From assembly GCA_047495785.1 (NCBI GenBank), contig JBLDXI010000009.1, forward strand, positions 5,518,001 through 5,582,000: a stretch of DNA of 64,000 bases, read 5' to 3'. Position numbers and translations under genes: made by a program. How positions within the stretch are numbered: position 1 is the first letter of the stretch; every line of letters begins with the position of its first letter. Shown here in pieces: positions 11,960 to 24,732 of this stretch. The stretch comes from Lepidodermella squamata. Taxonomy: Eukaryota; Gastrotricha. The notes below the pieces were generated by a model, which did no database searches, had not been told where the DNA came from, and was given only the letters and a program-made list of their open reading frames with translations.

Positions 11960-14900
11960 ATGGAAGTTGCCGATTCTGCAGGTAATTATTTTTCATTCAA
12001 TATTTTCCTAAAATCACCGCGTTAGTTAGTATATCTCAATGAATGATTGTCAAAAAAACTCCATTATTCTATTCTTAATGAAAAAAATCTTGCAAGGAAA
12101 AAGATGGAATCATAACGCGATGGCTTGTCGTCTTTATTTAATTTAATTTAATTTGAAATGTCACTTTCAGACAGTCTTCATTTTTCTCGATTTTGATTAG
12201 CCTAATATCAGCCTATTGATTTTACTTCAACTATTCATGATTCCCCGCCTAAAATCATAGGTCGATAATTTCCTGTTAGATACGCAATGCGTTTTTCCTT
12301 TAATCTCGCTTCTTGAAATGAGTAAGGTCGAACAAAATTCGAAATAATAATTACCATGGAGACTTAATGTCTTGCGACCATGGTATTAAGAAAATTCCTG
12401 GAAAGAGGTTTATTTGGAGCTGGTAGCTACACTGTAAAAAAAAGTTCGCTATTTAGCACTTGGCATTTAGCACGGCCGGTTATTTAGAATAAAAATTAAA
12501 AAAAATTCGAATCGCTAAATACCAGAAAACTATTTAGAATAATCGGGGGTTATTTATCACTAGTAACATAGGGCAAATTTGAGTTTAGGGTGTCCAAAAA
12601 TAGATAACTAAGAAAACCCGCCATTTTATACTTGTTACCTAAAATTTGGTATTTATCGCCTGGAATTTAATTTCTTGGTAATTAGAAGCTTAAATTAAAA
12701 TTTGTAGGCTAAATAGGAGGCTCCCAGGGTCCTAAATGCCCGAGTAAAAGTCGGTTATTTAGCGGCTAAATTGCGATCTTTTTTTTATAGTGTAATTTTC
12801 GCAATATAGCTTTCCGAAAATTCTCGTAACCTTAGATATTTTTATCTTGGATTTAATGCCCATGGAAAATGTTAGACTTTTTAAAACTTAGTGCCTCGAA
12901 TTAGTCGAATTACCTAGAAGATTAATACAATTTTCGAAATGTATCATTATCTCAAGTATTTTTGCTGATTTAATCGAATTTTCGTGAACTTCGATGCTGG
13001 TACGAATTTCGCAAATTAAGTCGCTAAGAAATTTTCCATCGAATTACTAATGAATTAATGGATTAATTTAAGAATTTAGGACGGCAAGCCATCTATAGCT
13101 TTACTCGCCCTATTTCATGAAAAATCCTCCTATCAAAACTCTATTAGGCGTCTCGTTTATTTGAATCTGCGTTTTGTGCCTGCTCGCCTCACCCTTCGAC
13201 TCAGTTACGTCTCACTTAGTTTTTACCGGCCCCTTTCTGATCATCAGACAAAAAGCAATAGTAAGGTTAGAGCAAAAAAAAATCATCAGTCACTTGGCTC
13301 GAACAAGTCAAACAAATCAATGATCATCAATCAATCAAAACAAATCAATCACCGCTTGTTTGCTTGCACATATTAGGCACGACGTTTGAAAGTGACGCCA
13401 TTCACCACCTGAACCACCCGTTCGCCCACCACCACGCCGACCAGCTCGAGGTGGCGACGAGCAGCGACGACGACGCGATGCAGCGCTCGGACCACGGCGG
13501 CAAGTCGTCGGAGGACGATCAGCTGTCGCCAGCCACAGGTATGTTGCTAGACGCATCGCCCAACAACAACACAACCACCACATCCGCAACACACCACCGC
13601 CACCACCACGAGACTACTACTAAGGACGAGGATTTGCTCGGACGCTTCGACGACGAGGCGACCTTCTCGACGCATTCGTTCGACTTGCTGCAGCACCAGC
13701 AGTTTTCGACTCGCAGCAACAACAACGACTCGCTCGACAATTTCGAGGCGCTCGAGTCGAAACTCGCGAAACCCGACTTCGACCTGCCCGAGCCGCTTAG
13801 CTACTCATTCGAGGCCGAGTCGAACAGCGACAATCTGAGCCAGTCGCAAAATTCCGGCTCGAAGAAGCTCGACCTGTCCATCGTCGATAGCCACCTTTCA
13901 ATGCCCTCGCCGAGTGAGGACCGGTCGAATAGTTACGAAATCGAAAAGTCGCCCTTCCTCGATAACGAAGACCTGAAACTGCCGATTGACGACGACCTGG
14001 CGAGTGATGATAAACTCGAGTTGTCCGGGTCGAGTCGGTCGGCGGGCGAGACGCCGCGCCACGAGACCAGCAGCGAGACGTGGGCTGAGAAAATTGTCGC
14101 CTCGGCGTCGGCTAAGCTCGACGACGGCGAAAACGGCGTTGAAATTCGGTCGATTAGTGATAAAAACGAGCCGGAACTTGAGTTGGAAGAGGAGGACGAG
14201 CCCGTCCCGGAGGTTGAACAGCCGACGCCGCAGAGCGAGCCGGAGCGGCCGGGCGTGAAAATGGCGGCTCATTTCATTGCCGATCTTGAGGAGCCAAGCC
14301 TGGAACGCGAGTCGAGCGAAATCAGCTCGGCGGCTTCGCCTCACACTGTCCCGCCGAACACGGCTAGTTTCGCCTCGGAATTTGCGACCCATTCGGCTTT
14401 TTCGAATTTCGAAATTTCGCAGAAATTCGAAGAAGAATCGCCTCGAGGCGAGTACAATTTTGAAAAATTCGAATCTCACGATTTCGAACTGGACGCATCG
14501 AAATCCTCTCATGATTTAGAGCAATCTCACGATGACTTCGAACTTTCGAAATCCGAGCATGACCTTGAGGCTTCGAAATCTACCCAAAATTTCGATTATT
14601 TGGAACAATCGCACGAGTCGCAACATTTCGACCTTGAAGCTTCGAAATCATCTCATGAAATCGAGTCGAATTTAGAAAAATCTCACAATGAATTTCTTCA
14701 TCATGATCTTGATGCTTCGAAATCAACTCACGATTTCGCATTGGAGAAATCTCACCAGTCCGATGAGCTTGAATACTCGAAATCGAGCCACGACTACGAG
14801 GCAAGGCATTCTGATGATTTGAGTGCTTCGAAATCGACCCATGACTACGAGCAGTACGAGACGAAATCTCACCACGAATACGATTTAGAAAAATCTCACG

Positions 14901-17900
14901 ATGATCTTGAAATTGCGAAGTCTGAAAAATCGATCGACGACCTAGAAGCTTCGAAATCGTCCCATGACTTTGAGGCGAAATTCCTGGAAGAATCACACGA
15001 GACCGAACATGTTGACCTCGAGGCATCGAAATCCACCCATGATGACCTTGAAATTTCGAAATATTCTGAATCAGTCAAATCTGAGGCGAAATCAGAGCAC
15101 GAGCTTGAAAAATCGACCCATGACCTTGAATTGGAGTTCACAGTTATGGAGAAATCGCACGACTTTGAACATTTCGAGGCAAAATTTACGGCCGAATCCG
15201 AACTCGAAGCTTCGTCCCACCACGAAATTGTTAAATCTCACGATTTCGACATTGAATACACGAAATCCGAGCCTCTTACGCCCGACGTTCATCAGCCGGC
15301 GAAAACTCTCGATTTCGAGGTTGAGCCGCAGTCACCCGCTGAGGCGAAATTCGACCTTGAAATTCCCGAGTATAAATCCTCGTCTCAGTTCGAAATTGCG
15401 TCGACTCAGGAGTCGGCGACTCACGAAATCGTCGCCTCGCCCGTTGAGGAGTCGACGCACCACCACCAGCATCAGCAGCCGCCGTATTTCGAGGAAAGCC
15501 ACCCGAGCGAGACGGTCGCCGCTGAACAGCCCGCAGGTTCGGCCCCAGCCACTGCTCGTTTATTGGTTGTTGTGCCTCCGGTGTTGTGTTGCGCTTTCTA
15601 AATGTTGTCTTGTCCTTTCGAATTAACGACTTGAAACACCCTATATGTGTATCATACCAATTGCTTGCCGGGTGGTTAGATCTCCTGCGCTTATTACTAA
15701 ACAAAACCCATACGGTTGCCGGTCGATCGTTGCGTTTTTACGTTGTTGTCTCGTTCATTTTTTTCCGTTTTAATTTTTGGTGTTGTGGTTGCTGGTTTTT
15801 GTCCTATATATCCTATTCTAGCCGGTCGCATGGAACTTGCTTTTACTACGATACATTTTCCTCTATTTTGTTCTATTTTTGTTTTAATAATATATGCAAA
15901 GGAATCGATTTCAGGCAAATGAATTTTCATCATTTTTCTCAAAATTCGAAATTAACCGGAAAATTGACGAATTAATAGTATCCGATCTATAATTAGCTAT
16001 AATTTTTTATTGTGCTTTGGAATATTTTTCAATTATTTTTCAAATTGGAAAAATCAGCATTCTGGATTACAGAATATTTTTATTTAATTTTTAGTTCATG
16101 TAAGAGCCTATTTTTATTTGTAATATTAAAAATTAAAATTAAAAATTCGATTGACAATTTTGAGCTTCTATTGTCTTGAAATCGATTCCGATGGTAAAAT
16201 TGCCTTTCCTTAGTAACACTGTTTTTTTCAAATATTCTCTGTTAATTTCTTGCTTCTGTGTCTTCGATTGATAGAAATCGAGCCGGAACGAATCGAAAGT
16301 GTGGCCGTTGAGCCGGAACCGGTGCCTGAACCCGTTGTTGCAGAACCGGAGCCTATTGCCACCCAGCAGCACATTGAATCCTCGATCTCAGCGCCCGCGG
16401 CCGAGGCGGACGCGACCCTGCTGCTGGAAACGACTCAAAGCGCGCCTCAGCCTGCCGCCGCCACTGCCGAGGTGAACGGCCACGCAGCACCCGAGGCCGA
16501 AGTCGCGAAACCAGCCGAAAAATCAGACAAAAAACCAGCTGCTGCTGCTGTTAAGAAAGCGCCGGCCGAGGCGAAGAAACCGGCCGTTGCCGATGCGAAG
16601 AAATCGGCGGATAAGAAGGCGCCGGTGAAGTCGGCCGCCGAGCCGGCCAACTCGAGACCCGCCACGGCTGGCTCGGCCACCTCGAAATCGACGGCGAAAG
16701 TTCGCGCCTCGCTGGCCCCGACGAAACCGGTCGCGGCCGAGGACGGAGCCGAAAACCACAAACCCACCTCGCCGGCCGCGACGGCTGCGAGTCGAAAGCC
16801 GGCGGCGACCGCGCCGAAGCCGACGAAGCCCGCCGAGTCGGGCGAGGCGAAACCAGCGGCGGCGGCGCCCCGCAGTGCCGGCTCGGCTGTTCGCAAATCG
16901 GTGAAACCGGTTGAGAACGAGGCGAAGAAGCCGGAGGCGGGCGAGGCGAAACCGGCGAGCAAGCCGACGACTCGGTCTGCGACTGCGGCTGCTGCCACGA
17001 CTAAGGTGCCGCCGATCAAGGCCGCGGCTCTCGCGAATGGCGCCGCTCACACTGAGGCGAAGCCTGAGGCCGCGAAGAAACCGGCGGCGCCTAAGAAGCC
17101 GGCTGCCGAGTCGCACGAGGCGAATACGAATGGCGAGGCGAATGGCACTGATGCGGCTGCGAAGCGACTCAGCCGGCGCCCGGCCCCAGCGCCGAAAAAA
17201 GCTGACGGTGAACCGACCAAGGTGAGCAACTAAAATATTATTAGCTACTCCATGCAATTTTCTAAGAAAAACCAGCAGATTCATGAGGAAGACAATATTT
17301 GAAAATTTTTCAATAATTTGAAATTAAAAGGCATGGAAATATTTTGGATAATCCATTCGGCGTTTAGGAATTTGAGTAATTTAGAAAATCATATTTCGGA
17401 TTTTTTCAGAAAAATGAAAATTGAAAAAAGTTTGAGCTTTGGGAATTTTAGAAATTTCCCTAACCTTCACTAGGTGAAAATTGCTCCTAAAATGAACCCA
17501 TGAATCTGCTGGTTTCGTTCAGATCGCCCTGCTTTAACCATATTATGAATGCCGCAGCATGAATTTACCAGAGCATGTCTCTAAATTGAATGGCCTAAGG
17601 AATACCTATTATGAATAATTGCTTGATGATGTGATGTTGACTGCGAAATGATAGCGCCCGGCCACTGCTGCCACTGCTGCTTCATCGAATAAAACCGAGC
17701 CGAGTAAATCGGGCGTGCGGTTGCGGCCGAAATCGGCGCTAGGCGTCGGCCGGGGCGACAATGCTGCTGCTGCCGTCCCGAAAGCGCCAGTTGCCGCCAC
17801 GACCTCGGCGTCTTCGACTCGCCCGGCGACCTCGGCCGCCACGGCTCACCGCACGTCGAGCCCGGCCAAGTCGCCCCGGGCACCCACTGCCAGGGCGAAA

Positions 17901-19532
17901 TCAATCGCCCCCTCGTCGTCTTCGAAGGTTCTTATACGTCGTGTTGTTGTGACACCCTACTACCTCCACCACTTATATACTGCTTCAACTCGTCCCGTGT
18001 TCTTTTTTTGTTGTTGTTTTCCACCCGCTCATTTACGTTATCTAGTAACAGGCCGTTGTACTACCTGGTTTTGATATTTTCAACACTAGAATATTGTACA
18101 GGGATTTGCATTGACCTATTTTTGCTGCTTATTAAAATTTTAAATTGCTGCTTAATTTCGGTGCGAAATTCGGACATAATTTGAAAAATCTCAAAATTAT
18201 GAAAATTGTATCTTCGATAGGCGCCGATATTAAGCTGTCATAATAAGTTTTGCGTAACTATGTCGTAGAATTTTAGTTACTAATTAGATATATTTTCTAC
18301 ATTTTTATTGCTTAATTTAATTTTTCAAATTATTTTTTCCGCAGCCCGACTCAGCTGACGGTGCAGCGCGGACAAACGGCACCTCGCCATCACGGTCCTC
18401 GAAACCGGCGTGGTCGGCCAGCTCACGCGTGGCGAAATCCGTGACGGAGAACGGCGCCACCTCGACCACAACTACCGCCACTGCCACCACAGCCACCGCC
18501 ACGACTGCAGCTACGGCTACAGCAACCTCGAACGGCACAGCGAAAGCGCCTGCCGCCGCCAAGAAACAGCCGACAGCTGAGAAGAAGCAACCGCTCGCAA
18601 ACGGCAGCCACAAGCCAGCGGCGGCCGAAAACGGCGCCGCTGCGACGAACGGGCACCACGCGCCGAAACCGGCGAAAACCGCGCCCGCCAAGTCGACGCG
18701 CATGTCGATGGCGGGCGGCGTCGCTGCTTCGACCGCGGCCGCCGACTCGACCGACGCGCCCAAGACGCGCGCAGCTGCGGCCGCCAAATCAGCTTCAGGT
18801 AGGCATCGCCTCTTCAAATTTGACCATTAGTCTCAGCGAAAATAGAGTATAAACTTAACAGAATTTGTAGACGTACAAAAATTTGAAAAAATCACCAAAA
18901 TCTCCAAATGAGAGAACAGACTTGATTGTGAATTTGTAATCTGAAATTCAAAATTTAAATTTTCTATTTTTCAAGTTCAAATGATATGAATAAATTCCTG
19001 AGGCAAATTTCTGAGACTTGGCTTTCATTTCAAAGAATTACCGAAAATTACCGCTTTATTAGGGCTCAATTTGCAGACTCAGGCTCAACAATATTAAGAA
19101 TTAAACAAAAAATAAAAATAAATTTCGTTTTTTTTTAGAGTTGATCTTGTTAACAAAATTTAATAAATTCAAACAAATTTAAAAATAATATCAAATAAAT
19201 TTCACAGGCCAGGTGATCAGCTAAATGATAATTGGCATCTATCGGATAATATCGGACATAAATTTTTTGCTGTTCTGAAATAATTGCGTGTATTGTTTCC
19301 AGGTGCACTAAACCGGTCGCTGCAAGTCGCTCCGAGTGCAACCTCGAAAGCCGCCGCTCCGGCGCCCATCAAAAAGGCGGCCGTGGGCGTGAAGAAGCCG
19401 GCGGCTGCTGCGTCGAAAGCGCCGGCGAACGGCGACGCAGCGGCGGCGAATGGCGCCGTCGAGGCGGTGACGGCGCAGCTCGACGCCGCCACTCTCGGTG
19501 ACCAGGCGGCGGCGGTGCCGGCCGCCAACTGA
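11960..19532 (+). CDS. large intrinsically disordered protein with SKS-[ST]-HD repeats and Ala/Lys/Pro-rich tail
   Basis: Six exons join in phase: 11960-11981, 13377-15536, 16275-17221, 17655-17927, 18345-18798 and 19303-19532, giving 4086 nt and 1361 residues. The start ATG is in a tiny exon encoding MEVADSA, ending G|GTAATT, which matches the phase-1 acceptor at 13376. Exon 2 is acidic and Ser-rich; about residues 380-630 are degenerate repeats of the form LEASKSTHDFE...LEKSHD. Exon 3 onward is Ala/Lys/Pro-rich with many KPA, KKPA and APKK blocks, ending in a stop at 19530. No membrane segment or enzyme motif is seen. Acidic repeats followed by a basic Ala/Pro/Lys region recall microtubule-associated or neurofilament-like proteins, but this is a composition argument only. 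Skipping the donors at 15537, 17222 and 18799 would give short read-through ends, so shorter isoforms are possible. Splice model confidence is good; function is unknown. Confidence 0.75.
12430..12792. mobile_element. MITE, Tc1/mariner-type, in intron 1
   Basis: The 363-bp element has terminal inverted repeats of 20 bp, CACTGTAAAAAAAAGTTCGC at the left and the reverse complement of CACTATAAAAAAAAGATCGC at the right (2 mismatches). It is flanked by a TA dinucleotide on each side (12428-12429 and 12793-12794), the target duplication of Tc1/mariner elements. It has no coding capacity. Inside, the motif TATTTAG or its variants recurs many times. It sits in the first intron of the gene that starts at 11960. 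Confidence 0.8.
13539..13540 (+). promoter_or_regulatory. possible alternative splice donor inside exon 2
   Basis: CAG|GTATGT, a near-perfect donor, lies 162 nt into exon 2 in phase 1, the same phase as the donor at 15537. Joining it to the acceptor at 16274 removes the whole SKS-HD repeat region and keeps frame, giving a predicted 695-residue isoform. Confidence 0.4.
14494..15250 (+). repeat. degenerate coding repeats, SKS-[ST]-HD motif
   Basis: Within exon 2, units of roughly 10-25 codons recur around the cores ASKS[ST]HD and LEKSHD, more than ten times each with variation. Nucleotide cores such as TCGAAATC and TCTCACGA repeat with synonymous changes, so the repeat is old enough to have diverged but is held at protein level. 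Confidence 0.8.
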
Positions 19533-21987
19533 GCGGTTCCTATTCTGACTCCAAGTGGCTTTCTTTCATCGTCATTATCATCATCACAACAAGAGACTGA
19601 ACACACACGTTGAACACACAGATGATCCAAACAAGTACAAACAAAATCACGGAAAAAGGATGAATTTTTATCATTATTACTTCTACGTGTATGAAAAATT
19701 GTGTGGTAGCTTTTTTATACACCCTACCTTTTCGTCCGAGGTTGAGGACTGCGCGCGGGTGTTGCGAACGCCACGAAAGACAGATATAACAGCCTTATAA
19801 TTACACGGGCGTTTCGCATTCGTTTTTTTCTCTTCATTTTTTCCTACCTGTGTATAAAAAATCGTACAACTAATCAATTTTTCTAGTGTTTCCAGGCGCA
19901 GCTGCAGAGAATTTTAACCAAAAATGAATCAGTCATTTTGCATGTCATCATCATCATCATTATATTGTTATGATACCCGCCTGCCTAAAAAAGACGAACT
20001 GCTATAATGAAATGGATTAGCGTTGCTTCGTAGAGGTGGTTCTCCTGTGAATTTATCTGTCATAATAAAGGCCATCTACGATATTATTACGTACTACTAG
20101 CTAATGCGATCGAAGGTGATTGGCAAATTTTTCTATCACGATTTTAGCTTGAAAAAATTCTAATCATTTTTCTTCTTCTTCTTCTCTCTATCAACAGCAG
20201 CATTACGCGTTTGTGTTAATTAAAATGGCATATTATCATCGATATATTAAAGCTATAAATGAATAGTTATTATATAGGTACGTGAAATATTATTGCAACA
20301 TTTCTTCTTCTATCAATTATTATTAATATTATGTATCTATTGATTGATTGAATCATTATTATAATAATTATATTATTGAAATTTAAACACTGCTTGCGCT
20401 ATTTGACAAACATGATACAAAAAAGCTAAACAAAAGATGAACTGTCGAAAGTCGAAAATAAACAAGAAGCAAAATTCGTTGTGGAGAAAGAAAATTGCAG
20501 TTTTTGTGTGTTATCGAGTTGTTCCTGCAGAAACTACAATTTCGTGCATTTCAGCAGATAGCTGATTAGTTCCAAGGCTAGCTCAGATCGTCTAACTACT
20601 AACTAACGTCAGCATCGACATCATTGGTGACTTAGAAATCAAAGATGGCAAAGATGGCAAGACCCCATGAGTTGGCTGCCATTAGATAGCCAAGGAAAAG
20701 GCAAGCTATTCGGGAGATGTCAACAAATAAAGTTCGAGGCAAATATTCAACTCCAATTTTTCAGCGCGCTTGTTCGAAATTAGCCTTTGCCACTGGAGAA
20801 CTTTGAAGCCTACTTTCTCAGAAGCCCCGGTGACTATCACCTGTTTTTGATACCGTTCCTTCATTGCGGTCCTGAAAGCGGCGTCAAAATCTGCTCATGG
20901 TGTCAATAATTTCGCCTAATCCTAATTTTCACTTGTTAACAGTCATTTGTTTTTGCCTCACATTCACATGAAGAATGCCGCTTTTTCCTTGTCACCTTCC
21001 AAGTGGCGTAAACAACCGTTAATCCGAGTCGTTAATCGACGGTAACGATATGTCATTTTCAGATAGCCCTTCCTTCAGGCTATCCAAATGTGCGAGTTTA
21101 CTCATAGCGAAAAAAGTTACTTACCGTAAATACCGAGTTATATCAGGCACTGCCTTCTATTTTTCAAACGCCCGGTTACCGCTGCCCTCAATTCAGGGCC
21201 TGTCTTATATTCTGTTGTTGCCTTGAAATTACTTTGTTTACGATAAACAATGAAAACCCAAAATGAAAAATGCTGATTTGACATTAACAGGCAGAAGATA
21301 CCGTTTTTTCTCCTATTGGTTTCAATGGAAAATTCTCTATTCCTATTTGCCGATAGATTTAAGAAATCTTCATTTTAGAGGATTTCCGTAAGCCGTAAAC
21401 AACTCTAGGGTTATCGCGATAAGACACCTGCCGTCTGTTTCTGTTCTGCCCAATAACTTTTCCAATGTCCCAAAACCCATGCTCTCAATTCTGCCCTTTA
21501 TTTCGGTATTTACGGTGTATAGTTTACAATGCGCTAATCAGGGCAACGAGAGCAAAAAATTGCACAAGTCTTACATTGTCATCACGGTTTCCCGCGTTGT
21601 GGACGTTTTTTAGGGCCGGCGCGCTTCAAAAAAATCTGCACGCATTTACTCTAACCATCCAAGCTATAGAACGCGCTAGCTCATTGAAGCTGGGCAAAAC
21701 TAGAAACCAAATAAAAAACATAATTTCTTTATACTCGTTTTTACGGACTTTGAAATGGACTAAGTTGACCTGCTTTTTGTTAGTTTTGCATTTCTGACGA
21801 ACAATGGTCGGTTCATGAGCCCAAAATTGTCCACGGGCCTTTGGCGAATATCTGATCTTGCACCCTCTCGATCCCTTGACATCCTGAGGTGTTGAGCTCT
21901 CAACTTTGGGACGCATGCTCGTGATAGTTTAAAGAAATAGATAATTAACTCTCTAGCGAATAGCATACGAAATTTACGAGCCCACTG
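19533..21987. other. 3' flank of the disordered-protein gene and upstream flank of aminotransferase copy A
   Basis: No coding exon is supported. An AATAAA at 20064-20069 is a plausible polyadenylation signal about 530 bp after the stop at 19532. The part from about 21470 to 21680 is similar to 24430-24650 upstream of copy B, so this flank was duplicated with the gene. Confidence 0.5.
20064..20069 (+). terminator. candidate polyadenylation signal AATAAA
   Basis: A canonical hexamer downstream of the stop codon at 19532; the distance is plausible but other sites cannot be excluded. Confidence 0.35.
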
Positions 21988-23367
21988 ATGTATCCTCTTG
22001 ACGAAATACCGCTGCTCAATGAGCTTTGCAAGCGAGACACTTTCGCGCGAAAGGTTAACCTGACTGTCGGCATGTACTTCGATGAGAACTCAAAACTTAC
22101 ACCATTGCCGGTCGTTAATAAGCTGCAGGCGTCAACGCCCATCGATGAACTTATGCAAAGCCAACAGTATTGAAATTTCTTTGCTATTACATCCAGTCCA
22201 AAGCAGGTTTATTCAATTCTAGGTACTTACCCATGACTGGTATGCAAGAGTTCAACAACGTTGCTGGTAAATTGCTGTTGGGCGAGGATTCTGAAGCTTT
22301 AAAATCTCAACGATCGATAACGGTTCAAACTGTCGGTGGAACAGGAGCACTGAGGTTCGCTGCAGATTTTCTGCGGAGACACTGTGACAGAGCCGTGGCC
22401 TACGTTCCGTCGCCAACATGGCCTAATCACCTCTCGATCTTCGAAAACGCTGGGTTTTCTCTGAAGCATTTTCCTTATTTGAATGATGACATGACTACTT
22501 TGAACCTTAGCGGAATGTTAGAAGCCTTAAACGCTGCCCCCGAGGTAACCTACTTCTAAAATAATACTAACCGCTAGTATTTATCGCTATTGACTGATCG
22601 TTGTTTAACAGGGAGCCGTTGTTGTGCTGCAAGCATGTGCGAATAACCCAACAGGCGTCGATCCTACTGACGACGAGTGGTTAGCGATTGTTGAGCTCAT
22701 ACGAGACAGGAAATTGATTCCCGTCGTCGATATAGCTTATCAAGGCTTTGCCACTGGCGATCCTGATAAAGATTCCTACGCTGTTCGCCTCATGGTCGAG
22801 AAAGGCATTGATGTTTTTGCAGCTCAGTCTTTTTCGAAGAACCTATGCTTGTATGGCTCTCGACTAGGAGCGCTGACTTGTGTCTTCAACGATTCAGTTG
22901 ACTTGGAAGTGAAACGGCGGCAACTCCGCCAAGTTGCAAGTGCACTTTGGGCTTGTCCTGTCAATTTTGGCGCAACCATAGCTTCGCGAATATTGAGCGA
23001 TAGTGATCACAGAAAAGAATGGTACCTTCTAACGATGTTTAAACACTTTTTGTTATTTCTATTTTTATTTTGCATTGTTTTCAGGCTAGAGAATCTCGAA
23101 GCGATGTTTTCTAGGATCTGCAAGATGCGTCAGGAACTTTATCGGCGCTTAGTTGACCTTGGCACGCCCGGCTCGTGGGTGCATTTCATACAACAGCGTG
23201 GCGTGTTTTCTTTCTCAGGTCTCACACCGATTCAAGCAGACCGCCTAAGGACTGAATTCCACGTTTACATGTTGAGCAACGGCCGGATCAATGTCAGCGG
23301 GCTGAATTCTAACAACGTGCAGTATGTCGCTGAAGCCTTCCATCACGTCATATCGACGACGAAATAA
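21988..23367 (+). CDS. GOT1: aspartate aminotransferase, cytosolic type, copy A
   Basis: Four exons, 21988-22166, 22223-22544, 22612-23021 and 23085-23367, give 1194 nt and 397 residues, close to the family's usual ~410. The PLP enzyme interconverts aspartate + 2-oxoglutarate and oxaloacetate + glutamate. Visible signature residues are Asn179 in ACANNPTG, Asp207 and Tyr210 in VVDIAYQG, the Schiff-base Lys243 in QSFSKNLCLYGSR, Arg251, and the substrate Arg in GRINVSGL near the C-terminus. The protein starts close to the folded domain with no leader peptide, so a cytosolic location is inferred. Introns are 56, 67 and 63 bp. Where copy B has its first ATG this copy has ATTT, so the start is taken five codons later at 21988. 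A tandem duplicate follows 2.7 kb downstream. Confidence 0.93.
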
Positions 23368-24732
23368 CTCTTGGATTAGTATGATCATTCACTGCGCCTT
23401 TATTATAGGACTGAATGAAATAATTACCCATCAATTAGAGTTCCAAATATCTGTTTGACTCTTGATACTTTTTAACAAAACAGTTGTTCCTTCTTATATA
23501 ACTTGCTTGTTTTAACGAGATATTTTCGACCGTAGTATAGAGCAGATTCGAGTTCACATCACGCTGGTGATCCTTTTAACTTACTAACGGATGATTCAAT
23601 AAGTAGGTATTATGTAGCTATGAGGAGACTTGATTGCCGAAATCCTTTGGTGTTTTCATGGGGATAATGTTCATCCGCTGTCTATGCCTGAGCTCCCCGA
23701 ATTTCCGCGGAATAAAAGAAAACGCCCGGACAAATATCAAGCTATTTTCGATTTGGCTTTGACAGCAGCATTGATTCCCATCAACACCTTTGCAGTATCG
23801 CGGAGCATTCTTCGGTCATCCTCACCAAACTGGTGGAACGGCATTCAATTCTAACTTCACAATAATCCAATATCTCTTTCTAAGGAACACGCTGAAGATC
23901 TCATGAACTTCATATTGAAAGAACTATTTTATTCTGGTTTAGACAATCCAAGAAAAAATCCATACAGTAACCATTGGGGGTCACTTTGCCACGACGAATG
24001 GAATTATCAAATATTCACCTTGAAACGGACGTAAACAAGCCTATATAGGAGTTATTCAACGACGCCTGCGACATTACCCTGGGTCGCAGTCAACCGAGAA
24101 TCGAGATTCGAGAAGTTTCATTTTAACTGCTGCCAGCGTCTTCATTTTAGACGAAAAATTCCCGCTATGGACTAGGTAGTGGTGGAGAAGATTTTAGAGG
24201 TCGTCTAAAGCAATCGAAAAAATGTCCCATATCCTTGGCTGTCTTTTCTGATCGAACAATGTAGCGTTCAGACGCTGATTTTGCACGTAATCTGACTGAA
24301 TGTATAATTACCAAGTTGAGTTTGCCTTCATCTCATTTTAACTAACAACAGATTTGCCAAGCTCGTCCAACCCAAACTCGGCTTCTCCATTCAAGAGACG
24401 CTAGGCATCAACCGTTCTCTCAATGTGTTTGCTCTTTGCTCCGGTCAAAGCGCCAAAAGTTACTTACGGTTTACAGCACAAGCAACGAGAATACGCTTAA
24501 TCGCGACTATTGAGAACAAAAAGTTTTACAAGCTCTACGTTACCATGTATTATCACGGCTCCTGTCACGCGTTGTTCACGTTTACACGGCCTGTTCACTT
24601 TGAAAATAAACCAGCACGCAATTGCTCTGACCAAAGTTCAAGCTATCTTCAAGTATATAATATTGAACGAGCTTACTCCCATATTCTACTCGATAAGCTG
24701 CTGAGCTACTTTATGGTGGATAGCATAAAAGA
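23368..24732. other. intergenic region between the two aminotransferase copies
   Basis: No gene is supported. A 74-codon open frame at 23630-23854 has no recognisable motif. The last ~300 bp (from about 24430) align with the flank upstream of copy A, marking the left part of the duplicated segment. Confidence 0.5.

Noticed and set aside
16447-17284. Long minus-strand open frames opposite the Ala/Lys/Pro-rich exon
   Set aside because: Low-complexity shadows of the plus-strand exon; the splice model on the plus strand is phase-consistent over six exons.
23630-23854. A third aminotransferase fragment between the two copies
   Set aside because: The 74-codon frame has none of the aminotransferase motifs; only the upstream flank near 24430-24650 is duplicated.
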